From: an uncultured Akkermansia sp.
GTDB taxonomy: Bacteria > Verrucomicrobiota > Verrucomicrobiia > Verrucomicrobiales > Akkermansiaceae
Reading direction: 5' to 3'
DNA: 64,000 nucleotides
NCBI GenBank assembly: GCA_944390825.1
Contig: CALXRG010000010.1
Location: 1 to 64,000, forward strand
Below the pieces are notes generated by a model. The model made no database searches and was not told the origin of the DNA. It saw nothing but the letters and a program-made list of their open reading frames with translations. The position numbers and the translations under genes are program-made. Of the stretch, positions 55,208 to 63,138 are shown piece after piece; position 1 is the stretch's first letter; each line of letters starts with the position of its first letter.

Positions 55208-57328
55208 ATGTCACAGATTATCAAGCGCAACGGAAAGCGCGAGCGATTCGAGGCCTACAAAGTGCAGCAGGCCATCGAAAAGGCGTATCATGCCTCACAG
55301 GAACCGTACAACCCGCTGGTGTATGCCAACGTCCTGGATGCCCTGCGGACGGAGGAATACCTGCCGGTGGAGAAAGTGCAGGACACCATCGAGCGCGAAC
55401 TGATGAAAGCCGGCGCCTACGACACCGCGCGCAACTTCATCAAATACCGCTTCCTGCACAAACTGCAGCGCGAACAAATAGCTGGCATGTACCAGGGCAA
55501 CACCTGGGTGGACTGCAAACAGACCATTGAGGAGTACATCGGCAACACAGACTGGCGTATCAAGGCCAACTCCAACACCACCTACTCCAACGCCGGATTA
55601 GTCAACAACACCGCCGGCAAGGTCATCGCCAACTACTGGCTCGACCAGGTCTACACCCCGGAGGAAGGAGCCGCCCACCGCAACGGTGACTATCACATCC
55701 ACGATCTGGACTGCCTGACCGGCTACTGCGCGGGCTGGAGCCTGCGCAACCTGCTCAACGAAGGCTTCAACGGTGTACGCAGCCGGGTCAACAGCCGCCC
55801 GCCCAAGCACTTCCGCGAAGCCCTCGGACAAATGGCAAATTTCCTTGGGATTCTGCAAAGCGAATGGGCCGGAGCCCAGGCCTTCAGCTCGTTTGACACC
55901 TACCTCTCGCCCTACCTCTTCAAGGACCAGCTCCCCTTCTCCGAGGTCAAAAAGGCACTGCGCAGCTTCGTCTACAACCTCAACGTTCCGTCCCGTTGGG
56001 GGCAAAGCCCCTTCACCAACGTCACCATCGACTGGACCGTCCCGCGGGATCTGCGCGAGCAGCCGCCCTTCTCCGGCGGTGCCCATATTTTCGAGAACGT
56101 GCATGACGAAGCCCTGACCGCCCTGGCCATCGAGCGAGGGGCCACCAGCCTCACCGGGATGACCTACAAGCACTTCCAGCCGGAGATGAATGTCATCCAA
56201 CGAGCCTTCTACGAAGTCCTGACGGAGGGGGACAGCACAGGCCAGCCCTTCACCTTCCCGATTCCCACCGTCAACATCACCGAGGACTTTGACTGGGAAG
56301 GCGAGAACGTCCCCCTGCTCTTTGAAAATGCCGCCAAGATCGGCTCGTCCTATTTCCAGAACTTCATTGGCTCGCAGTACAAATACGACGAAAACGGCAA
56401 CAAAGTCATCGACGAAGAAGCCTACAAACCGGACGCCGTCCGCTCGATGTGCTGCCGCCTGCAACTCGACCTTCGCGAGCTTCTCAAGCGAGGCGGCGGG
56501 CTCTTCGGCTCCGCCGAGATGACCGGTTCCATAGGCGTCGTCACCATCAACATGGCACGCCTGGGCTACCTCTACAAAGGCAACAAAAACCTGCTCTACA
56601 GCAAGCTTGGCGAGCTCATGGACCTGGCGAAAGACACCCTGGAAAAGAAGCGTGTCTTCATCACCGAACTCTACAACCGGGGACTCTTCCCCTATACCAA
56701 GCGTTACCTGCCGCACCTGCGCAACCACTTCTCCACCATCGGCCTCAACGGCATCAATGAAATGCTGCGCAACTTCTCACACGACACCATGAACACGGCC
56801 ACCCCCGACGGCATAGCCTTTGCCGAGGAGGTCCTGCACTTCATGCGTGAACGCATCCGCGGCTACCAGGAGCAAACCGGCAACCTCTATAACCTCGAAG
56901 CCACCCCGGCCGAAGGCACCACCCACCGCTTTGCCCGCGAGGACCAGAAACGCTTCCCGGATATCATCCAAGCCGGCACCCCCGGGCACCGCTACTACAC
57001 CAACAGCTCGCAGCTGCCCGTCAACTACACGCACGACCTCTTCAAAGCCCTCAAAATGCAGGACAAACTGCAGTGCTGCTACACCGGCGGCACCGTCTTC
57101 CACATGTACATGAACGAAGCAATCTCCTCACCGGAAGCCTGCCGCGACATCGTACGCAAGGTCCTGACCAACTTCAAAATGCCCTACATCACCGTCACTC
57201 CGCTCTTCTCTGTCTGCGAAAAGCACGGTTACCTCAAAGGCCGGCACGACTACTGTCCGATCTGCGACCAGGAACTCATCGCCCGCGTCCGCACCGAAGA
57301 GCAGCCGGAGCTGCCCCTCTTCGACTGA
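55208..57328 (+). CDS. nrdD: Anaerobic ribonucleotide reductase large chain NrdD lacking its glycyl-radical segment
   Basis: A 706-residue class III reductase chain. An ATP-cone is at the N-terminus (IIKRNGKRERFEAYKVQQAI). The ten-stranded barrel follows, with NGDYHIHDLDCLTGYC and TFPIPTVNIT. The C-terminal zinc segment SVCEKHGYLKG and DYCPIC (C670, C683, C686) is present. The chain then ends (EQPELPLFD) where other NrdD proteins continue into the glycyl-radical loop RVxGYxRP. That segment is encoded 141 bp downstream, in the same frame but after two stop codons, as a separate gene. NrdR-like sites and a long leader precede it. It makes dNTPs from NTPs without oxygen. Confidence 0.92.
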   Translation: MSQIIKRNGKRERFEAYKVQQAIEKAYHASQEPYNPLVYANVLDALRTEEYLPVEKVQDTIERELMKAGAYDTARNFIKYRFLHKLQREQIAGMYQGNTWVDCKQTIEEYIGNTDWRIKANSNTTYSNAGLVNNTAGKVIANYWLDQVYTPEEGAAHRNGDYHIHDLDCLTGYCAGWSLRNLLNEGFNGVRSRVNSRPPKHFREALGQMANFLGILQSEWAGAQAFSSFDTYLSPYLFKDQLPFSEVKKALRSFVYNLNVPSRWGQSPFTNVTIDWTVPRDLREQPPFSGGAHIFENVHDEALTALAIERGATSLTGMTYKHFQPEMNVIQRAFYEVLTEGDSTGQPFTFPIPTVNITEDFDWEGENVPLLFENAAKIGSSYFQNFIGSQYKYDENGNKVIDEEAYKPDAVRSMCCRLQLDLRELLKRGGGLFGSAEMTGSIGVVTINMARLGYLYKGNKNLLYSKLGELMDLAKDTLEKKRVFITELYNRGLFPYTKRYLPHLRNHFSTIGLNGINEMLRNFSHDTMNTATPDGIAFAEEVLHFMRERIRGYQEQTGNLYNLEATPAEGTTHRFAREDQKRFPDIIQAGTPGHRYYTNSSQLPVNYTHDLFKALKMQDKLQCCYTGGTVFHMYMNEAISSPEACRDIVRKVLTNFKMPYITVTPLFSVCEKHGYLKGRHDYCPICDQELIARVRTEEQPELPLFD

Positions 57329-57469
57329 GTCATCGGGGGCGGCGATGCAGCCCCCGATGATGCAATCATGGCACTGTACGGCCCACCGCCACTGCAGCGC
57401 CCTCACGGCTCAACCAACTGAACCGCCAAAAACAACAAAACATACACCAACAACACACGAACACATACC

Positions 57470-57679
57470 ATGGAAGACATCAAACCTGTCGTCAAAACCG
57501 ATGAAGAAATCCTCGCTGAGCACAGCGAGGAGCGTACCCGCTGCACCGTCTACACCCGCGTGATGGGCTACCACCGCCCGGTGGAAACCTTCAACGCCGG
57601 CAAGCAAGGCGAGTTCGAGGAACGTGCCCATTTCGACGAGCCAGGCCACTGCTGCGCCTGCGACACCATCCTCAAGTAA
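57470..57679 (+). CDS. Stand-alone glycyl-radical subunit of the anaerobic ribonucleotide reductase
   Basis: A 69-residue protein. Residues 29-53 are the glycyl-radical segment of NrdD (TRVMGYHRPVETFNAGKQ and GEFEER), with the radical Gly predicted at G33. The first 25 residues are acidic and not like NrdD, and the C-terminus has an extra CCAC (C61, C62, C64), a possible metal or interaction site. It has its own ATG, lies 141 bp after nrdD and 23 bp before the activase gene. The role is inferred: it should dock on NrdD, receive the radical from NrdG and pass it to the active-site Cys, as GrcA (YfiD) does for pyruvate formate-lyase. Confidence 0.85.
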   Translation: MEDIKPVVKTDEEILAEHSEERTRCTVYTRVMGYHRPVETFNAGKQGEFEERAHFDEPGHCCACDTILK

Positions 57680-57702
57680 AACAGAGGCAGCCAAGCGCTC
57701 CC

Positions 57703-58401
57703 ATGAGGCAGCCCACAGACATCACACCACTGACCTTTCTGGACTATCCGCACAAAGCTGCGTGCATCCTCTGGTACAGTGGCTGCAATCTGCGCTGCCC
57801 CTACTGCTACAACCCCGACCTGGCACTTGACAAAAATCCGGCAATCCGCGATGTGATACCCTTCCTGCGAGAGCGCCGCGATTTCCTGGATGCCGTTGTC
57901 ATCTCCGGGGGAGAGTGTACCCTCAATCCGGATATCCGGGAGCTTTGTACACGCATCAAAGCTCTCGGGTATCTCGTCAAAATCGACACCAACGGCAGTA
58001 ACCCGGCCGTCCTTCACGATCTGCTCGATGCCGGGCTGATCGACTACGTTGCCATGGACCACAAAATGCCCGCGGCCCGCTCCTGGAAGATCAGGGGCGG
58101 CGTCCTGTTTGACCGATTCAGCGAGTGCATGCGCCTGCTGACCGGCTCCGGCATCAACTTTGAGGTACGCACCACCGTGCACCCCATGCTCCTGGACGAA
58201 GCCGACATCCTGCAAATGATTCGGGAAAGCGTCGGCCTCGGTTACGACCAAACCTACTACCTCCAGTACTTCTTTGACGCCGGCAAAACCCTCGGCAACC
58301 TTCCTCCCCCCTCGCGCCGCTACGACCGCGGCCTGCTCGACGAGCGCAGCCCCCTGCCCATCGGCTACCGCAACTTCCCGGAAGACCGCTTCAAATACTG
58401 A
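57703..58401 (+). CDS. nrdG: Anaerobic ribonucleotide reductase activating protein (radical SAM)
   Basis: A 232-residue radical SAM enzyme of the NrdG-like type (TIGR02495 group, longer than E. coli NrdG). The 4Fe-4S motif CNLRCPYC gives C28, C32 and C35, followed by ISGGECTLNPD for SAM binding. It would generate the glycyl radical on the small 69-residue partner. It follows that gene by 23 bp and is the last gene before a strong terminator. Confidence 0.92.
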   Translation: MRQPTDITPLTFLDYPHKAACILWYSGCNLRCPYCYNPDLALDKNPAIRDVIPFLRERRDFLDAVVISGGECTLNPDIRELCTRIKALGYLVKIDTNGSNPAVLHDLLDAGLIDYVAMDHKMPAARSWKIRGGVLFDRFSECMRLLTGSGINFEVRTTVHPMLLDEADILQMIRESVGLGYDQTYYLQYFFDAGKTLGNLPPPSRRYDRGLLDERSPLPIGYRNFPEDRFKY

Positions 58402-58463
58402 AGCCCCGCCATTGCCCCCCGACCTGCAGCATAGGCCCTTCTCTCGTCAGCACTGGACAAACT

Positions 58464-58504
58464 AACCTGACGGGCAGGGTGCCTTCCCCCCTGCCCGTCA
58501 GGTT
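58464..58504 (+). terminator. Terminator of the nrd operon
   Basis: A perfect 15-bp stem (58464-58478 with 58490-58504) with an 11-base loop, followed by GTTGTTGAC. It may serve both the nrd operon and the convergent phage-type gene. Confidence 0.85.
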
Positions 58505-58627
58505 GTTGTTGACTTCTCTGTTGGACTTTTTTCGCGAGCTCTCCCGCCACAGGAAGCAGGACGAAGAGGACGGTGCGGTTCCGCCTGGATTTACCTGCCG
58601 CTTTACCTGCCTCCCGCCTGCAGGAGT

Positions 58628-61135
58628 TTACCTGCCGTGGTAATCCACCTCCATCACCAGAGAAAGCAATTGGAAATCCAGCGATCCCCCGTAACGCAAG
58701 CAGAATCCCTGCCCTACCCCCGGTGACGGAATATGGCTGAGCCGGATAGCTCCGGTATGAGGGTAACTGATGCCATCCCGCGACGGCTCATACTCCTCCC
58801 ACGTATCTGCCAAAGATGAGCGGTACTCAAACTCAGGATCCGACTCCTGCACCCTGAGCTTAACCCTCCCCAGCTGGCGCACTGCATTGTAGCTGGAATC
58901 CTGCTCCATGCTCATCGTTTGCAGCTCCGAGGAGTAGTAAATCCCCACCTCGTACTCCGTGATTTCAGAATCAACGGGAAGCAGCCCCAGCAAAAAGCCT
59001 CTTCCTGTTGCGGTAAACCGCACGTCAGCGCCCCGCTCCGGATACCCCTTCAAGTAGGCCCTGCCCGTCATTCCGGCCAGATGAGGACAATTCAACTGAG
59101 AACGCGTTTCTTCGGCAGACCCGCAGTGAGTCACCCCATCGAGGAACCCGTTATCGTACGCCATGCGCTCGATGGAAATCTCGCGACTTGCCAGGTTTCG
59201 CGTGACAAACCACACCTCATCCTCATGACTTGTCAGGCTTGGCAACGCCGCCAAATGCAGCACCTCCCGACCATCAAAACTCACACGCTGCCAAGCCGTC
59301 ACCTGCTGTTCAATGTTGGTCGTCAGCACAGCAAGTGTTCCATCCTTCATCAGCACCCAGAGCTGAGTATTCGTGCCGCGCTGCACCGCCCATTCCTTCA
59401 CCCCGGACTCAAACAGATGCGCCGCCAGCAAGCTCGTATCCGTCGAGGTGAAACCATCCGCCTCCAGCTTGTAGGAAATCTCACGCAACCGCTTTCCCCC
59501 GCGCTGGATATAGAACACCGTATTCTCAACCCCGTGAGCGCCGAATGCGTCACTTCCCACCGATGACTGGCGATTAAACATCGCATTGCTTGCGGTGATC
59601 GCTCCCCCATTGGAGGCACTCAGCGTCCACTCACTAATCGAGGTACCCACCAGCAAACTCTTAGCCGCACAAACCCAGCAGATCCGGCTCTGATCAGCCA
59701 CCGCCAGCGTCAGATGCAACGCATCATCATCGAGCGAACCTGTCCCGAAATCCGAATAATCATCCACGGCACTGGCAAAGAGCGTCGTGGGCTGCCCCTT
59801 GGTACCACCCATCCACAAGCGTCCCTGGTGCAACTGGCAAAAGCTCGGGTATCCGTTGCGGGCGCCGAAAGCGCCGAAACTCCAACTGCGTGTCGAGAAC
59901 ATCTTTGGCCTGTCCAGGTAACGGCTTTCAACACTCGCCAGCGCTTTTTTGCTGTTGATCACACTCGTGATTTTCAGCTTGTAGGGACGGGTGCCCCCGT
60001 GAATTCGGAAACAAAGCATCGCGGGAATCGTCGCGACATCCTGAGATTTGCACACCAGCACCATACGGCAAGGTTTACTCTCACTCCCGCTGAACGCCCA
60101 ATTCTTGCGTTCCTCCTGCTCACCCTGATAAAACGTATGCAAGCGCTCCCAATCCCACTGCGTGAAATCTGCGTTTGTATCTGTCGTGTCATAACTGCGC
60201 CAAAGCTCCCAAGTCCCGTTCCATTCGCCGTACGTTTCCAGCGACCAGTCACCGCATACCTCAAACGGGCTCAGGTACTCATCCAGGATCATCGCACCAG
60301 CCAGGAAACAGTGCGGATAATCCAGCGGAGACGTACTGCCATTGTACATCGAACTCCGGTACAGAGTCCGGCAGTAATAAAAAGACATCAGATTCGTCTC
60401 CTCATCATACACATAGTACGTCACTCCAGGAGACAAATCCGCCGATGCCAGATTCTTCAGAGCCTCGACCTGTAACTCATACGTCTTACCCAGCAGCACC
60501 GTGCGGGAAGCCACCTCAGCATCTGCGAGAATCACTTCCTTGCCCGCCATATCACTCGTGAAACCCACTGATGAATTATTCTCCAGTTGAGCCATCGAAC
60601 CATCCGACGAAATCTGCACCAGCAGTTTTCCATCCTGGTACAGGAGAGTCTCCCTCGGGTAAGGATCCAGATTCAGCGGAGCGTACTCCCAATGTGTGTC
60701 ACCGTATCGGTACAAGGCAGCAGGCGGGTAATCCTCATGCAGCACATACACCACGTCATTCACTTGCATCATATCCAGCTCAGCGAGCACATCCCCGCTA
60801 TCCCACGGCAAAGAGATTTCATATGGCTCTCCATCATCACCCGTCAGCAGTGCGCCATCCTGGTACACCCTCATCCCGCCGGGGTACAGCTCCAGCATCA
60901 GCACATCACGCTCCGAGTACCGGAAAGGAAACAACCTCACCGCTCCATCATACTGATCCTTGGCTCGCCCCACGTAGCGGGTTCCCACCCGGCGACGTAT
61001 GCCGCCGTACGGCTGAACCAGAAAATTCTTCAACAGCGCCGCGCCACGGTGGTACGCCTGCAAATCAAAACGCGTCGAGAGCCATGGACTCAGCTCCCCC
61101 GCCGTAAATCCTAAGACATATGGGTTTTCCTGCAT
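58628..61135 (-). CDS. Orphan podovirus-type tail/stabilisation protein
   Basis: An 835-residue protein. Its N-terminal region LGFTAGELSPWLSTRFDLQAYHRG, then NFLVQPYGGIRRRVGTRYV, matches the start of tailed-phage head-tail joining or tail proteins of podoviruses. The rest is beta-rich (LHQGRLWMGGTKGQPTTLFAS, DDDALHLTLA and so on), as in these large proteins. No terminase, portal, capsid, integrase or lysis gene is nearby, so this is an isolated phage-derived gene. The start at 61135 is supported by a leaderless-type promoter; ATG at 61165 is the alternative. It is complete and has no internal stop, suggesting retained use. Confidence 0.75.
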   Translation of the reverse strand: MQENPYVLGFTAGELSPWLSTRFDLQAYHRGAALLKNFLVQPYGGIRRRVGTRYVGRAKDQYDGAVRLFPFRYSERDVLMLELYPGGMRVYQDGALLTGDDGEPYEISLPWDSGDVLAELDMMQVNDVVYVLHEDYPPAALYRYGDTHWEYAPLNLDPYPRETLLYQDGKLLVQISSDGSMAQLENNSSVGFTSDMAGKEVILADAEVASRTVLLGKTYELQVEALKNLASADLSPGVTYYVYDEETNLMSFYYCRTLYRSSMYNGSTSPLDYPHCFLAGAMILDEYLSPFEVCGDWSLETYGEWNGTWELWRSYDTTDTNADFTQWDWERLHTFYQGEQEERKNWAFSGSESKPCRMVLVCKSQDVATIPAMLCFRIHGGTRPYKLKITSVINSKKALASVESRYLDRPKMFSTRSWSFGAFGARNGYPSFCQLHQGRLWMGGTKGQPTTLFASAVDDYSDFGTGSLDDDALHLTLAVADQSRICWVCAAKSLLVGTSISEWTLSASNGGAITASNAMFNRQSSVGSDAFGAHGVENTVFYIQRGGKRLREISYKLEADGFTSTDTSLLAAHLFESGVKEWAVQRGTNTQLWVLMKDGTLAVLTTNIEQQVTAWQRVSFDGREVLHLAALPSLTSHEDEVWFVTRNLASREISIERMAYDNGFLDGVTHCGSAEETRSQLNCPHLAGMTGRAYLKGYPERGADVRFTATGRGFLLGLLPVDSEITEYEVGIYYSSELQTMSMEQDSSYNAVRQLGRVKLRVQESDPEFEYRSSLADTWEEYEPSRDGISYPHTGAIRLSHIPSPGVGQGFCLRYGGSLDFQLLSLVMEVDYHGR

Positions 61136-61142
61136 ATCAGGC

Positions 61143-61172
61143 GTTTTACACTCCGGCGCACTCATGCGGCAA
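61143..61172 (-). promoter_or_regulatory. Promoter of phage-type gene, leaderless type
   Basis: On the minus strand TTGCCG (61167-61172), 18-bp spacer, TAAAAC (61143-61148), then 7 bases to the ATG at 61135. Confidence 0.5.
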
Positions 61173-61279
61173 GTCCGCTCTTCGCTCAAATCGACCTTTC
61201 CCGAACTGAAACCTGTCTGCTCAGCCTCTTTTATCCTGCATTTCCCGATTCCTGAGAGCCGTTGAGACACAGTTGCCTC

Positions 61280-61308
61280 TTGACGGGCAACAGGAAATTG
61301 TGTACTCT
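61280..61308 (+). promoter_or_regulatory. Lipoprotein gene promoter, leaderless type
   Basis: TTGACG (61280-61285), 17-bp spacer, TACTCT (61303-61308), then 6 bases to the GTG at 61315. Confidence 0.5.
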
Positions 61309-61314
61309 GTCCGC

Positions 61315-62007
61315 GTGAACATGACGTGGTACAGAACCCTGCTGGCGGGAGCATTCGTATTGACCGCATGCCAAACCCAACAATCAGGGGACGAGCAGTC
61401 AAATCGTAAGGAGAACGGGCCTGCGCCCCTTCACCTCGGTGCCGTGCACCAAGTCTTCCCCGATCAGGGCTTTGCCACGCTTCGCTTCATCGGCCCGGTA
61501 CCGCCGGCCGGCTCCACCCTGATTACTCACCCGCCGGATGGCACCAATTCCCGCGTAGGCAACCTGCAGCTGCCAGCCAACCTCCAAGTGCGCAACAGCT
61601 ACGTGGTTGCCTCCATTCGTTCGGGTGTTGTTTTCCAGGGCGATCGCGTCTTCCTGTACCGGAATGTCGCCCCGAATCAAACTGCCGCTTCGGGAAACAG
61701 CACGGGGGACATTCTCCCCCTGCCGGGTGACGGCAGCCAGCTGGGGACACCTGATGCCGGCTCCCTGGGAACCATCGCATCCCCGGCCGCGACATCCTCT
61801 GCCATGACGGCTGTGAATCCTGTCTCTGCCGGGGTACCGTCGTCACCCGCCGCTCCGGATTCCGGCTACCTGCAGCCCCTGCCCGACCACCAGCCGGAAG
61901 AAGTCCCTGTGCAGCCTGCCGCCCAGCCCGTCAGGAAACCGGCCGCTTCCGGCAGTGTCCCGGCCTACCTCAATGACATCCCCGACAACATCAACGACTG
62001 GGATTAG
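61315..62007 (+). CDS. Lipoprotein of unknown function
   Basis: A 230-residue protein starting at GTG 61315 (or ATG 61321). The lipoprotein signal is MTWYRTLLAGAFVLTAC, with Cys as the modified residue. The mature part has a small beta-rich region (GAVHQVFPDQGFATLRF to GVVFQGDRVFLYRN, possibly an SH3- or OB-like barrel) followed by a Pro/Ala/Ser-rich tail. It is divergent from the phage-type gene. Not recognised as a family; localisation to a membrane is the only firm inference. Confidence 0.72.
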   Translation: MNMTWYRTLLAGAFVLTACQTQQSGDEQSNRKENGPAPLHLGAVHQVFPDQGFATLRFIGPVPPAGSTLITHPPDGTNSRVGNLQLPANLQVRNSYVVASIRSGVVFQGDRVFLYRNVAPNQTAASGNSTGDILPLPGDGSQLGTPDAGSLGTIASPAATSSAMTAVNPVSAGVPSSPAAPDSGYLQPLPDHQPEEVPVQPAAQPVRKPAASGSVPAYLNDIPDNINDWD

Positions 62008-62012
62008 CCGCC

Positions 62013-62118
62013 TTCTTCTGCTCTGTTTTTGCCGTCCCGTATTTTCCCCACCATTTTTCCTCCATTTTCCCACCCCGTTTTTTCCCTCCTCTGTCTTCTT
62101 CCTCCTATTTTCCCTCCT
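62013..62118 (+). other. Polypyrimidine tract before the FAH-family gene
   Basis: The spacer is almost wholly C and T, with few purines, right up to the ATG at 62119. No purine-rich ribosome site is possible here. A similar tract precedes pyrD at 62994-63138. Confidence 0.7.
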
Positions 62119-62991
62119 ATGCGATTACAATACTACGTCGATGATGAAGGCGAAAGCGTGATAGGCCTTTGGGTGCCGAAACGCAGGTGTTATATTGACG
62201 TCACCGCCCGGGACGAGCACATCTGGGCAGCTCTCCTGCCCGGCGGCAAAAAACTGCGCAAGGAAATCGAAACCTGGATTGCCTCAGGAGCGGCGGAAGG
62301 CGTCCCGGTGGACACCGAGGGACTTGTCCTGTCCAGTGCCCTGCATGTGCAACCAGTCAACATCGTATGCCTGGGCAAGTGCTATGCGGAACATGCCCGG
62401 GAGTTCAGCGGTGATGCACCGGAGGAACCTTCGATTTTTCTCAAATCCCCTTCTGCGATCAGCTCCGACCTTTCCTATGTGCTGAATCCTGCGGGAGCCA
62501 CTAAACTGGACTACGAAGTTGAGCTTGCCGTCGTCATTGGCGATACGCTCCATCAAGCCGATGAAGCGGAAGTGAAGCGTGCCATTGTGGGCTACACTCT
62601 CATGTGCGACTACTCGGAGCGTTCGTTCCAGCTCGAGCATGGCGGTCAGTGGACCAAAGGCAAAAGCTGTGATACCTTCGCCCCTTTTGGGCCCGTTTTT
62701 GTCTCCAAAGATGAACTGCCGGATCCCGATCATCTGACGCTTCAGCTCAAAGTCAACGGAGAGCTGCGGCAGAACGCCTCCACATCCGGCCTCATCTGGC
62801 CGGTGACCAGGCTGATTGCCTATGTCTCCCGCTTCATCACGCTGAATCCAGGCGATGTCGTTTCCACTGGTACCCCCGGTGGTGTTGGCATGGGCATGAA
62901 TCCTCCCCGGTACCTGAAAGCCGGTGACACCGTCGAGTTCGGCTGCGACGCCATCGGCTGGGTGACCCAAACAGTAGAAGATGAAGCCTAA
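62119..62991 (+). CDS. Fumarylacetoacetate-hydrolase-family protein
   Basis: A 290-residue FAH-fold enzyme. The metal and substrate site is seen in NIVCLGKCYAEHAREF, FLKSPSAI, LDYEVELAVVIG with two metal-binding Glu, and GVGMGMNPPRYLKAGD. The family holds acylpyruvases, oxaloacetate decarboxylases and catechol meta-pathway isomerases. No meta-pathway neighbours are present, so an acylpyruvase or oxaloacetate role is more likely, unproven. The start MRLQYYVDD at 62119 is chosen because the longer frame consists of the pyrimidine tract. Confidence 0.85.
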   Translation: MRLQYYVDDEGESVIGLWVPKRRCYIDVTARDEHIWAALLPGGKKLRKEIETWIASGAAEGVPVDTEGLVLSSALHVQPVNIVCLGKCYAEHAREFSGDAPEEPSIFLKSPSAISSDLSYVLNPAGATKLDYEVELAVVIGDTLHQADEAEVKRAIVGYTLMCDYSERSFQLEHGGQWTKGKSCDTFAPFGPVFVSKDELPDPDHLTLQLKVNGELRQNASTSGLIWPVTRLIAYVSRFITLNPGDVVSTGTPGGVGMGMNPPRYLKAGDTVEFGCDAIGWVTQTVEDEA

Positions 62992-62993
62992 GA

Positions 62994-63138
62994 GGTCGCG
63001 CTGTTTTTTCCGCTCCTCCGTTCCCGCATCTTTTTCCGACCTTTCCTCCCCTGCTTTCTTCTTTCTTTCCTCCTTCTTTCCTGGTTCTTCCCTTTCCTGT
63101 TCTTACCCCAACCTCCGGCCTCAGCGCCGACGAAATCC
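62994..63138 (+). other. Polypyrimidine tract before pyrD
   Basis: Another pyrimidine-dominated spacer, especially 63007-63110, with runs of T and C. It lacks a clear promoter or ribosome site. Confidence 0.65.

Noticed and set aside
57326..57469. Sequencing frameshift or selenocysteine read-through joining NrdD to the radical segment
   Set aside because: Both parts are in the same frame, but two TGA stops lie between (57326 and 57419), the 141-bp gap has no NrdD-like sequence, and no selenocysteine element is visible.
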